Of a stretch of DNA of 64,000 nucleotides, positions 1 through 7,883 are shown piece after piece. The DNA is from a virus. Numbering within the stretch: the stretch's first letter is position 1; each line of letters opens with the position of its first letter. The notes beneath the pieces were generated by a model. The model was given only the letters and a program-made list of their open reading frames with translations. It searched no databases and had not been told where the DNA came from. The stretch is taken from IMG/VR virus record IMGVR_UViG_3300033994_001756, positions 62,001 to 126,000 of that record; one strand, 5' to 3'. A program made the translations under genes and the position numbers.

Positions 1-1
1 A

Positions 2-1276
2 GAATCATTTCTCCGTGAAGAGCGTGGAGTTCTTTCAGAAGTTGCTGTTAACAGCACTGGTTCATTCACTGCAGGTGGTGCTGGTACAGGCGCACATGGC
101 TTCTCAGGTGGCGCAGCCGCTGGCGGTCCTGTTGCTGGTTTCGATCCAGTTCTAATCAGCCTCATTCGCCGTTCAATGCCTAAGCTAATTGCTTATGACA
201 TTTGCGGTGTTCAGCCAATGAGCGGTCCTACTGGACTAATCTTCGCAATGCGTGCTCATCGTGGTACTGACCGTAACGGTAACGGTGCTACTCCAAACGT
301 ATTCGACAACGAGACCTTCTTCAACGAAGTTCCTTCTGGTTTCTCTGCTGCTGGTGGTGCATACTCTGCTGCAACTGGCGAAACTGCAACCAACCCAGGC
401 GTACTAAACGCTGCTTCTCCTGGTGATTATGGTTACGTTGGTGGTATGAACACCAACGCTGCTGAAGCTCTAGGTGAGTCTGGTTCAGAGTTCCGTGAAA
501 TGAGCTTCTCAATCGAGAAGGTAACTGTAACAGCAAAGAGCCGTGCTCTAAAAGCTGAGTACACCCTAGAACTAGCACAAGACCTCAAGGCTATTCATGG
601 TCTTGATGCTGAGACTGAGCTTGCTAACATCCTAAGCTCAGAGATTCTAACTGAAATCAACCGTGAAGTTGTACGTACCATCTACGTAACCGCTAAGCCT
701 GGTGCTCAGAACAACGTAGCTAACGCTGGTACTTTTGACCTCGACGTTGACTCCAATGGTCGTTGGTCAGTTGAGAAGTTCAAGGGTCTACTATTCCAGA
801 TCGAGCGTGATGCAAACGCAATCGGTCATGAGACTCGTCGTGGAAAGGGCAACTTCATCGTCTGTTCAGCAGACGTTGCAAGTGCTCTAGCTGCAGCTAA
901 GGTAATGGATTACACCCCACTACTCAATCCTAACGATACCCCAGACGACACCGTATCAACTCTAGCTGGTACAATCAATGGTCGTATCAAGGTTTATGTT
1001 GATCCTTATTCAGCAAACATCTCTAACGATCACTACTATGTGATGGGTTATAAGGGAACCAATGCATACGATGCAGGTCTCTTCTACTGCCCATACGTTC
1101 CTCTCCAAATGGTTCGTTCCATCGGTCAGGACACCTTCCAGCCTAAGATTGGCTTCAAGACCCGTTACGGCATGGTTGCAAACCCATTCGCAGGTGGTCT
1201 TACCCAGCGTTCTGGCGCTCTCCAAGCAAACGATAACGTTTACTACAGAAGAACCAGAGTTATCAACCTAATGTGA
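2..1276 (+). CDS. 23: Major capsid protein gp23 (5' end outside window)
   Basis: The open frame runs in from the window edge (first full codon at base 2), so the ATG at 176 is internal and not the start. The visible 424 residues read as the T4-type major head protein: a Gly/Ala-rich stretch is followed by an R-R-S-M-P-K-L-I-A-Y-D segment and then C-G-V-Q-P-M-S-G-P-T-G, typical of cyanomyovirus gp23. gp23 forms the hexamers of the prolate head and is cleaved by the gp21 prohead protease, but the cleavage site lies upstream of the window. Codon use is GC-richer than in the neighbours, as expected for a very highly expressed gene. An intrinsic terminator follows 21 nt after the stop. Identity is considered secure from gene order and sequence. 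Confidence 0.96.
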   Translation, partial: ESFLREERGVLSEVAVNSTGSFTAGGAGTGAHGFSGGAAAGGPVAGFDPVLISLIRRSMPKLIAYDICGVQPMSGPTGLIFAMRAHRGTDRNGNGATPNVFDNETFFNEVPSGFSAAGGAYSAATGETATNPGVLNAASPGDYGYVGGMNTNAAEALGESGSEFREMSFSIEKVTVTAKSRALKAEYTLELAQDLKAIHGLDAETELANILSSEILTEINREVVRTIYVTAKPGAQNNVANAGTFDLDVDSNGRWSVEKFKGLLFQIERDANAIGHETRRGKGNFIVCSADVASALAAAKVMDYTPLLNPNDTPDDTVSTLAGTINGRIKVYVDPYSANISNDHYYVMGYKGTNAYDAGLFYCPYVPLQMVRSIGQDTFQPKIGFKTRYGMVANPFAGGLTQRSGALQANDNVYYRRTRVINLM

Positions 1277-1297
1277 GTTATAGTTCACATACTTCAG

Positions 1298-1322
1298 GAG
1301 CCCCGAAAGGGGCTCTTTTTTT
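1298..1322 (+). terminator. Intrinsic terminator after gp23
   Basis: A perfect 7-bp GC-rich stem (GAGCCCC/GGGGCTC) with a GAAA tetraloop is followed by seven T residues. It ends the capsid transcript. Confidence 0.93.
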
Positions 1323-1324
1323 AT

Positions 1325-1331
1325 CTAAATA
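1325..1331 (+). promoter_or_regulatory. Putative late promoter CTAAATA
   Basis: CTAAATA lies 13 bp upstream of the next start codon and directly after the gp23 terminator. It is a one-base variant of the T4 late promoter TATAAATA and recurs before other late genes here (21532, 56825). Confidence 0.6.
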
Positions 1332-1344
1332 AAAATAAAAAGAT

Positions 1345-1881
1345 ATGTCAGCTAATTTTATAGCCAATTCTGCATGTCCAGCTAATTTTTTAACAGGTAT
1401 TGGTTTTCAATTTCAACTAATTAAATATCCAAAAGTATCTTTCTTTTGTCAGTCTGCAACTGTTCCTGGAATATCACTTTCTGTTGCAACCCAATCAACT
1501 AGATTTAATGCTATTCCTCATCCTGGAGATGAAATATCTTTTGATGATTTAAATATTCAATTTATAGTTGATGAAAATATGACCAACTATATTACTATGC
1601 ATAATTGGGTTAGAAAATTAGGTCATCCTTATTCTGGTGGAGATATTGCAGAACTTCCAGGAGACGATTTAGAAGATAAAACTTATAGTGATGGGGTATT
1701 GTTTGTTTTAGATTCTAACTTCAGAAAGAAATTTAAAATTGTATTTAAAGATTTGTTTCCAACTAACATTGGGGGATTGACATTCCAATCTACCGCTACT
1801 GATGTCCAATATTTTACAGTTGATGTCGGGTTCAAGTATACTATATACGATATCTACAACATTAATGACAAGAAACTATGA
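1345..1881 (+). CDS. 3: gp3-like tail completion / tail-tube-fold protein
   Basis: A 178-residue protein with no membrane segment. It carries the pattern of T4-type tail-tube and baseplate-tube proteins: an N-terminal N-F-x-x-x-I-x-K-x-P-x-V-S-F-F-like segment, a V-P-G-I-S-L motif near residue 42, then P-G-D-E-I-S-F-D-D-L-N-I and a V-D-E-N-M-x-N-Y-x-x-M-x-N-W-V segment. Its length matches T4 gp3 (tail terminator, about 176 residues), and marine T4-like phages place gp3 next to gp23, which is the basis for the symbol. It could instead be another member of the gp19/gp54 tube family. It has its own late-type promoter and overlaps uvsY by 4 nt. Confidence 0.62.
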   Translation: MSANFIANSACPANFLTGIGFQFQLIKYPKVSFFCQSATVPGISLSVATQSTRFNAIPHPGDEISFDDLNIQFIVDENMTNYITMHNWVRKLGHPYSGGDIAELPGDDLEDKTYSDGVLFVLDSNFRKKFKIVFKDLFPTNIGGLTFQSTATDVQYFTVDVGFKYTIYDIYNINDKKL

Positions 1882-2309
1882 TTGATATTGACTTTATTAA
1901 AGATCACTGGGCTCAAGATTCCAAGATGGATGAAGACCTACTTGATCATGAATCTATTAAAATTCCACAACTTCATAGCAAGTATTTAAACTGGCTGTCT
2001 GACGTAAGACTATTTAAAATTAAAAAGGAACAAGAATATAAAAGACTGCTCAGAGAAAAGTTTGAGTATTATACTGGAAAGTCAGACGTTCAAGTATATA
2101 AAGAAAAGCCGTTTGATCTAAAAATTCTCAAACAAGATGTTCAGCTTTATATTGAAGCTGATGAAGAAATTCAGTCAGCTTTAAATAAACTAAATTATTA
2201 TAAGGAGATGATATTTTTATTAGAAAGCATTCTAAGTAATATTAGTACTAGAGGATTTCAAATCAAAAATAGCATTGACTGGCAGAAATTTATGCAAGGA
2301 AGTATTTAA
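1878..2309 (+). CDS. uvsY: UvsY recombination mediator
   Basis: 143 residues, close to T4 UvsY (137). Family landmarks are a K-Y-L-N-W-L segment near residue 35, an E-Y-Y-T-G (T4 D-Y-Y-S-G) motif near 65, an L-N-K-L-N-Y-Y-K-E-M segment, and the C-terminal S-T-R-G-F-Q-I-K-N-S motif (T4 S-R-G-F-A-I-K-H). UvsY loads the UvsX recombinase onto gp32-coated single-stranded DNA; uvsX and gp32 are both in this window. It is translationally coupled on both sides: ATGA overlap with the upstream gene and TAATG with uvsW. Confidence 0.85.
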   Translation: MIDIDFIKDHWAQDSKMDEDLLDHESIKIPQLHSKYLNWLSDVRLFKIKKEQEYKRLLREKFEYYTGKSDVQVYKEKPFDLKILKQDVQLYIEADEEIQSALNKLNYYKEMIFLLESILSNISTRGFQIKNSIDWQKFMQGSI

Positions 2310-3781
2310 TGGCTGATGTTATTATTCAGAAGAAAAACGAAGTATATTTGACTGTAGAGTGCGAACCACATATTAAATATGAGTTAGCTGAATACTTTAC
2401 ATTTGATGTGCCCAATGCAAAATTCATGCCACAATTTAAAAACAGAATGTGGGATGGAAAAATTAGATTATTCAGTCCCCATGAAGGAAAAATTTATGTG
2501 GGACTTTATGATTATCTAACTGAATGGTTGTGTGTTAGAAAGTACACATATCTAGATCAAGACAATAAATTTTATGGCCTACCAAAAGATTCAAATCACA
2601 ACATCACTCCAGAAGGTCTTGTAGATTACATTAAATCTTTAAACATTCCATTCACAGTTAGAGATTATCAATACAAGGCAATCTACGAAGCAATCAAAAA
2701 TAATAGGAAACTATTACTATCCCCAACTGCTTCTGGTAAATCATTGATGATCTATGCTATTGTTAGATATTATATTGACAGAAATTTGAATGTACTTATT
2801 ATTACTCCTACTACATCTCTGGTAGAACAGCTATCAAAAGATTTTCAAGATTATGGTTGGGGTGAAGAAGTTCACAAAATTTATGCTGGAAAATCTAAAC
2901 ACAGCACTAATCCAGTAACTATTACTACTTGGCAATCAATCTACAAGTTGCCCAAAACTTTCTTTGAAAAATATGATGTTGTTATTGGAGATGAGGCTCA
3001 CCAGTTCAAAGCCAAGTCTCTGATTACGATTATGGAAAAACTGCATAATTGTAAGCATAGAATTGGCTTCACAGGTACTCTGGATGGGTCCAACACAAAT
3101 CAACTCGTATTAGAGGGGTTATTCGGTCCTGTTAACAAGGTTATTAAGACCAAAAAACTGATAGACAAGGGCTACCTCTCAAACCTCAAAATCAATATCC
3201 TGTTGCTTCAGCATGGAGAATCTAGCTTTGAATCATATCAAGAAGAACTAGATTATATTTGTAGATCTGAAAAGAGAAACAACTATATCAAAAAATTAGC
3301 TATCAATCAAGAGGGTAATACTTTGATATTATTTGCTATGGTAGAAAAACATGGCAAGATACTTCACGAAATAATAAATAGTGATGTAGGCCATGAGCGA
3401 AAAGTATTTTTCGTATATGGTGGAGTTGATACTGAAGAAAGAGAATTAATCAGAAAACTAACAGAAGAAGAGTCTAATGCTATCATCATTGCTTCTTACG
3501 GCACTTTTTCTACTGGTATTAACATTAGAAATCTGCATAATGTTATCTTTGCTTCCCCTAGTAAATCAAGAATCAGAAACCTCCAATCAATCGGAAGAGT
3601 ATTGAGAAAAGGAGACAATAAATCAAAAGCAAAGCTATTTGATATTGCAGATGATTTCTCCAAAGGAGATAAAAAGAATTATACCTTAAATCACTTAGTA
3701 GAAAGAATTAAAACTTACTCAGAAGAAAACTTTGAGTACGAGATAATTCCAGTAAATTTTAAAAGGAAGGAACATGACTGA
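2309..3781 (+). CDS. uvsW: UvsW DNA/RNA-DNA helicase
   Basis: 490-residue superfamily 2 helicase. Walker A is S-P-T-A-S-G-K-S near residue 140, the Walker B box is D-E-A-H near 227, motif III is F-T-G-T-L-D-G, and motif VI is Q-S-I-G-R-V-L-R-K-G near 430. In T4, UvsW unwinds R-loops and branched DNA and switches replication from origin-dependent to recombination-dependent initiation. The gene lies directly after uvsY, so the recombination genes form one translationally coupled block. Length is close to T4 UvsW. Confidence 0.95.
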   Translation: MADVIIQKKNEVYLTVECEPHIKYELAEYFTFDVPNAKFMPQFKNRMWDGKIRLFSPHEGKIYVGLYDYLTEWLCVRKYTYLDQDNKFYGLPKDSNHNITPEGLVDYIKSLNIPFTVRDYQYKAIYEAIKNNRKLLLSPTASGKSLMIYAIVRYYIDRNLNVLIITPTTSLVEQLSKDFQDYGWGEEVHKIYAGKSKHSTNPVTITTWQSIYKLPKTFFEKYDVVIGDEAHQFKAKSLITIMEKLHNCKHRIGFTGTLDGSNTNQLVLEGLFGPVNKVIKTKKLIDKGYLSNLKINILLLQHGESSFESYQEELDYICRSEKRNNYIKKLAINQEGNTLILFAMVEKHGKILHEIINSDVGHERKVFFVYGGVDTEERELIRKLTEEESNAIIIASYGTFSTGINIRNLHNVIFASPSKSRIRNLQSIGRVLRKGDNKSKAKLFDIADDFSKGDKKNYTLNHLVERIKTYSEENFEYEIIPVNFKRKEHD

Positions 3782-4172
3782 ATTTTATGGAATAATTAAA
3801 TTAATTGACGGAGCAGAGTTAGTTGGTAATGTAGTTGTATGTGAAGAGGAAGATGGATTTGTTATAGAAAATCCATTTGAAATAACTGTAGAACAAATAT
3901 CAACTCCTGCTGGAGAGATGTACAAAGTTGATATGAGACCCTGGATTAAGTTCTCCAAAGAAGATATATTTTTTATTGAAAAGAATAAAGTATTTACTGT
4001 AGGAGAAGCAGATAATAAAATATTAATTTTGTATCGTAGTACTTTAAAGAAATATCTAAATCAAGATAACAACAATAAGGTATCACTAGATAAAGAACTA
4101 GGATTCAAGAATAAGATTGAAGAAGCAAGGAAGCTTCTAGAAAAATCATTTAAACTGAATATAGACTCTTAA
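3774..4172 (+). CDS. Small Sm-like (LSm fold) phage protein
   Basis: 132 residues overlapping the end of uvsW by 8 nt. The N-terminal 60 residues have the pattern of the short beta-barrel proteins common in marine T4-like phages: I-I-K-L-I-D-G-A-E-L-V-G-N-V, then an E-E-D-G-F-V-I-E-N-P-F segment, then a P-W-I-K-F-S strand. The same layout recurs in the product at 15390, so the two look like distant paralogs. An Sm-like RNA-binding role is an inference from this pattern only; no function is known to me. Confidence 0.55.
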   Translation: MTEFYGIIKLIDGAELVGNVVVCEEEDGFVIENPFEITVEQISTPAGEMYKVDMRPWIKFSKEDIFFIEKNKVFTVGEADNKILILYRSTLKKYLNQDNNNKVSLDKELGFKNKIEEARKLLEKSFKLNIDS

Positions 4173-4198
4173 AGAACTCTAAGTACTTAAAGTAAAGT

Positions 4199-4246
4199 TC
4201 TGAACCCTGACAGAGTTATTATACACACTTTCAGCAGTCTTGTCAA
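4199..4246 (-). repeat. Duplicated promoter plus start region, copy 1 (minus strand)
   Basis: Read on the minus strand, a 10-bp block with the -35 box (TTGACAAGAC), an unrelated 11-bp spacer part, and a 27-bp block with TATAAT and the first transcribed bases are identical to plus-strand bases 33232-33279. The conserved part extends about 19 bp beyond the -10 box, further than a promoter requires. Confidence 0.85.
4218..4246 (-). promoter_or_regulatory. Consensus sigma70 promoter directed antisense
   Basis: On the minus strand, TTGACA (4246-4241), a 17-bp spacer and TATAAT (4223-4218) form a perfect consensus promoter. It fires away from gp55 into the 3' end of the Sm-like gene and uvsW, where I see no minus-strand gene, so it should make an antisense or small RNA. 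Its -35 box is back-to-back with the gp55 promoter across a C-rich tract holding ten consecutive C (4247-4256). Confidence 0.8.
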
Positions 4247-4263
4247 CCCCCCCCCCTCTCCTC

Positions 4264-4292
4264 TTGACAAGATGCTAGGAATGTGTTACGCT
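4264..4292 (+). promoter_or_regulatory. Sigma70-type promoter for gp55
   Basis: TTGACA, 17-bp spacer, TACGCT (matches consensus at T1, A2 and T6). It lies 26 bp before the gp55 start and diverges from the minus-strand promoter at 4218-4246. Confidence 0.65.
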
Positions 4293-4318
4293 TAGTACAC
4301 TTGAAATAAAAACCTTGA

Positions 4319-4789
4319 ATGAAGAAAAAAGAACATTACGTAAATAACAAAGATTTTCTTGATGCTTTGATGGTTTACCGAAAGGAAGTTAAACTATCTA
4401 AAGAAGAAGGTAGAGACAAACCAAAGGTCCCAAACTATATTGGTGAATGCTTTTTAAAGATTGCTACTCACCTATCATATCGACCTAACTTTGTTAATTA
4501 CATGTTCAAGGATGATATGATTTGTGATGGCATTGAAAACTGCCTTCAGTATATTGATAACTTTGATCCAGAAAAGTCTACTAATCCTTTTGCATACTTC
4601 ACTCAGATTATCTACTTTGCATTCCTTCGTCGTATTCAAAAAGAAAAGAAGCAATTAGAAATTAAAACTAAACTTCTAGAACGATCTGGGTTTGATGAAG
4701 TATTTGCTGCAGATAGCAGTATCATGGGATATAATATGTCAGACATGAATAGCATTAAGGAAAACTTGGAGTATCGCAACAACCGATGA
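4319..4789 (+). CDS. 55: gp55 late-transcription sigma factor
   Basis: 156 residues, a short divergent sigma70-family protein like T4 gp55 (about 185). Recognisable are the N-terminal K-E-H-Y-V-N-N-K-D-F segment, the region-2-like stretch around residues 60-105 with M-I-C-D-G-I-E-N-C, D-N-F-D-P-E-K-S-T-N-P-F-A-Y-F-T-Q-I, and a following F-L-R-R-I-Q-K-E-K-K-Q helix. gp55 directs host RNA polymerase to TATAAATA late promoters, many of which are present in this window; its co-activator gp33 is at 51109 and the clamp gp45 at 11569. It has its own early-type promoter and overlaps gp47 by 4 nt. Confidence 0.93.
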   Translation: MKKKEHYVNNKDFLDALMVYRKEVKLSKEEGRDKPKVPNYIGECFLKIATHLSYRPNFVNYMFKDDMICDGIENCLQYIDNFDPEKSTNPFAYFTQIIYFAFLRRIQKEKKQLEIKTKLLERSGFDEVFAADSSIMGYNMSDMNSIKENLEYRNNR

Positions 4790-5835
4790 ATAGTGCCATT
4801 ATTACTGATCAACATCTTGACGGAAGAAAAGGATCTCAGGCATTCTGGGACTTCTTTCTAAAGTTCTACAATGAAGTATTTTTCCCCACGCTAGAAAAGA
4901 ATAATATCAAAATTCTTTTTGATCTTGGAGATACATTTGATAACAGAAAACAAATAGATTTTCTTGCATGGGATAGGATCAAGAAAAACTATTATGATCG
5001 ACTTCAGGAGATGGGTGTTCAAATTCATATGATTGTGGGTAACCACACTGCATACTATAAGAACACTAACAGAGTAAATACTCCAACTCTTCTTCTTGAT
5101 TGCTATGATAATATTACAATTTATGATGAAATTTGTGATATTGATGTTTTAGGAAACACCATTACAATGATTCCCTGGATTAACTCTGAGAATCAATTCA
5201 AAGTGATGAATCACCTAGAGAATACAAAATCAGAAGTATTGATGGGTCATTTGGAAATCAATGGATTTGAAGCTCACCCAGGACATATGTTTGAAGGTGG
5301 ATTAGACAGAGACATCTTTTCTAAATTTAAACGAGTTTATTCTGGGCATTTTCATCACAAATCAAGAAGTGATAACATCTATTATCTTGGCAATCCATAT
5401 GAAATGACATGGAGTGATTACAATGAAGAACGTGGGTTCCATCTTTATGATTTAGATTCCAGGAAACTTGAATTCATTCGTAATCCATTTAGAATGTTCA
5501 AGAAGTTTTATTATGATGATGCGAAGAATGATTATACCAAAGCAGATCTATCAGAATATGCCGATAGCTACGTTAAAGTTATCGTAGAAAATAAAAATGA
5601 CTTATATACCTTCGATAAAGTAATTGAGAAATTCTATACTATTGGAGTTCATGATCTAAAAATTATTGAAGATACTCAAGTATTTTCTGATCAAGATGAT
5701 CAAGAAGTTACTGAACATGAAGATACCCTAACCACTTTGCAGAGATATATAGAAGATATGAAAAATAATTATGATAAATCTCAATTGAAATCTATCATAA
5801 AATCTATTTACCTGGAAGCTTCTGAAATTCAGTAA
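4786..5835 (+). CDS. 47: gp47 recombination nuclease (SbcD/Mre11 family)
   Basis: 349 residues. Metallophosphoesterase motifs are in order: T-D-Q-H (residues 7-10), D-L-G-D-T-F-D near 45, V-G-N-H near 85, G-H-L-E near 155 and S-G-H-F-H near 186; these ligate the two metal ions. gp47 pairs with gp46 to resect double-strand ends for recombination-dependent replication. Length matches T4 gp47 (339). It begins by ATGA overlap with gp55 and is followed by one small gene before gp46. Confidence 0.95.
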   Translation: MNSAIITDQHLDGRKGSQAFWDFFLKFYNEVFFPTLEKNNIKILFDLGDTFDNRKQIDFLAWDRIKKNYYDRLQEMGVQIHMIVGNHTAYYKNTNRVNTPTLLLDCYDNITIYDEICDIDVLGNTITMIPWINSENQFKVMNHLENTKSEVLMGHLEINGFEAHPGHMFEGGLDRDIFSKFKRVYSGHFHHKSRSDNIYYLGNPYEMTWSDYNEERGFHLYDLDSRKLEFIRNPFRMFKKFYYDDAKNDYTKADLSEYADSYVKVIVENKNDLYTFDKVIEKFYTIGVHDLKIIEDTQVFSDQDDQEVTEHEDTLTTLQRYIEDMKNNYDKSQLKSIIKSIYLEASEIQ

Positions 5836-6110
5836 TGTACATACTAACTCTCAAAGACAAAAAGGAAGAAGGTGCATACGCAGTAGAAACTTCTGACGGA
5901 AGTAAAGTTTTACAAATGTTTGTTGACGAAGACGATGCACTTCGATATGTTGGTCTTTTAGAAGCAGACGGATTCCCTGAATTACAATTAGTTGAGATCG
6001 AGGAAGAAGATGCCGTGACTGCTTGTGAGAGTTTTGGATATAATTACTGTGTTATAACCCCTGATGATTTTGTAATTCCTCCTGATACCATTTCCTATGA
6101 TTTTATTTAA
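5835..6110 (+). CDS. DUF3110-type small protein
   Basis: 91 residues inserted between gp47 and gp46, with TAATG overlap to gp47 and 14-nt overlap into gp46. The sequence follows the cyanobacterial DUF3110 pattern: M-Y-I-L start, M-F-V-D-E-D-D-A-L-R-Y near residue 30, L-L-E-A-D-G-F-P-E, then an E-E-x-x-A-x-x-A-C-E-S-F-G-Y segment and a P-P-D end. Function is unknown. The tight coupling to both nuclease subunits suggests co-expression in recombination, which is an inference. Confidence 0.75.
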   Translation: MYILTLKDKKEEGAYAVETSDGSKVLQMFVDEDDALRYVGLLEADGFPELQLVEIEEEDAVTACESFGYNYCVITPDDFVIPPDTISYDFI

Positions 6111-7809
6111 GACTGTAACATACTCTAATTTTCTTGCAGTTGGTAATACTCCGATCACTGTCAATCTAAATGATTCCAATACTACACTCATAATTGGATC
6201 TAACGGTGCTGGTAAAAGTACAGTCATTGAGGCAATCATATTTGCACTGTTCAACAAGTCCTTTCGCAAGGTCAATAAAAACCAGTTAATTAACTCTATA
6301 AATGAGAAGGACTGTAAAGTAGACCTAGAGTTCAATATAGGATCAAAAGAATACCGTATTATTCGTGGACTGAAACCAAACATCTTTGAGATTTGGATTG
6401 ATGGTAAACTTCTAGATCAAGTTGCGGCTGCCTCCGATCAGCAAAAGTATCTGGAGCAAAACATCCTAAAGCTAAATTACAAATCATTTACTCAGATTGT
6501 AATTTTGGGATCCAGCACCTTTGTTCCTTTCATGCAACTTCCTGCAGCGCATCGTAGAGAAATTATTGAAGATCTTCTAGACATTCGTATCTTCTCGACA
6601 ATGAATGTCATTCTAAAAGATCGAATTAAAACCAATAATGATAACATCAAAACTTTTGAGACTGAGATTCAGTTTTTAAAAGAAAAGGTTGGAATGCAAA
6701 AGGATCACATTGATTATATTACCAGTCAGTCTCAGAAAAATATTGATGATAAAAAATCTCAAATACTAGATTACGAAGTGCAAATTAAAGATTGCAATGA
6801 GACCTACGATAAACTTTGCCAAGAGCTAGAAGTAAAACAGCAAGAACTCTCATCCCTTCCAAAAATTAATATCAAAGATCTAGAAAAATATAAGACTAAA
6901 TTCTCAACTAAACTATCTGATTATACTACCAATATCCAGTTTTATAATGAGAATGATGTATGCCCAACTTGTCAGCAAGATTTGACAGAAGAAGTTAAGA
7001 AAACTCATATCTCAAAATGCAACACTGAGATTGAAAAACTTGAATCTGCAATTCAAGAAGTCGAAACCAAGATTAAAGAATCTCAAATTATTATTGATAA
7101 ATCTCAAGAGATCTTGACAGATATAAATGATTTAAATGTAAAGATTGCTTCTCAAAATTACAACTGCAAAAGTCTTCAGAAGTTTATTGATGCATTAAAT
7201 GATGAAATTCAAAAAATCAATGAAACCGACAAAGACATTGCAACTGAAAAGCAAAAGCTAACCACACTTGCTTCTGAGGGAGTAGTATTAAAGAAGCAAG
7301 TGGACAAGATGAAGAATAATAAAACCTATTATGAAATTGTCTCAACTTTATTGAAAGATACTGGAATTAAATCCAAGATCATCAAGAAATATCTACCAGT
7401 GATGAATCAACTCATTAACAAGTATCTTCAGTTGATGGACTTCTATGTAAACTTCAATCTCGATGAGAACTTTGAAGAAACTATCAAATCTAGATTTAGG
7501 GATGAATTTAGTTACACTTCATTCTCAGAAGGCGAGAAAATGAGAATTGACTTAGCCTTGATGTTTACATGGAGGGCAGTTGCTAAACTAAAGAATTCAG
7601 CAAGCACAAATTTACTTATCCTAGACGAAGTGTTTGATAGTTCTCTAGATACATCTGGCACTGAAGATTTTCTAAAGATACTTCGTGGAATTGATAGTGA
7701 TACAAATGTATTTGTAATCTCTCATAAAGGTGACATGCTACATGATAAGTTTGAGAAAGTTCTTCAATTTGAAAAAGTCAAGAATTTCAGTAAAGTAAAA
7801 GAGCTATAA
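6097..7809 (+). CDS. 46: gp46 recombination nuclease (SbcC/Rad50 family)
   Basis: 570 residues, matching T4 gp46 (560). Walker A G-S-N-G-A-G-K-S-T is at residues 34-42. Long coiled-coil arms flank a zinc hook C-P-T-C at about 289-292. The signature segment F-S-E-G-E-K-M-R-I and the Walker B L-I-L-D-E-V-F-D (around residue 510) are near the C-terminus. It forms the ATPase of the gp46/gp47 end-resection complex. Confidence 0.96.
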   Translation: MILFKTVTYSNFLAVGNTPITVNLNDSNTTLIIGSNGAGKSTVIEAIIFALFNKSFRKVNKNQLINSINEKDCKVDLEFNIGSKEYRIIRGLKPNIFEIWIDGKLLDQVAAASDQQKYLEQNILKLNYKSFTQIVILGSSTFVPFMQLPAAHRREIIEDLLDIRIFSTMNVILKDRIKTNNDNIKTFETEIQFLKEKVGMQKDHIDYITSQSQKNIDDKKSQILDYEVQIKDCNETYDKLCQELEVKQQELSSLPKINIKDLEKYKTKFSTKLSDYTTNIQFYNENDVCPTCQQDLTEEVKKTHISKCNTEIEKLESAIQEVETKIKESQIIIDKSQEILTDINDLNVKIASQNYNCKSLQKFIDALNDEIQKINETDKDIATEKQKLTTLASEGVVLKKQVDKMKNNKTYYEIVSTLLKDTGIKSKIIKKYLPVMNQLINKYLQLMDFYVNFNLDENFEETIKSRFRDEFSYTSFSEGEKMRIDLALMFTWRAVAKLKNSASTNLLILDEVFDSSLDTSGTEDFLKILRGIDSDTNVFVISHKGDMLHDKFEKVLQFEKVKNFSKVKEL

Positions 7810-7831
7810 GCAATCCTTATGGTCCATCCCA

Positions 7832-7860
7832 TTGACATGGTGGGGTGGACCTGTTACTAT
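7832..7860 (+). promoter_or_regulatory. Sigma70-type promoter for the VWA/MoxR module
   Basis: TTGACA, 17-bp spacer, TACTAT. It lies 24 bp before the start at 7884, in the short gap after gp46. Confidence 0.75.
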
Positions 7861-7883
7861 ATGAGGACTGAATTGAGGCACCT

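Noticed and set aside
176-1276. ATG at 176 as the start of the capsid gene
   Set aside because: The same frame is open to the window edge and encodes typical upstream gp23 sequence, so the ATG is internal.
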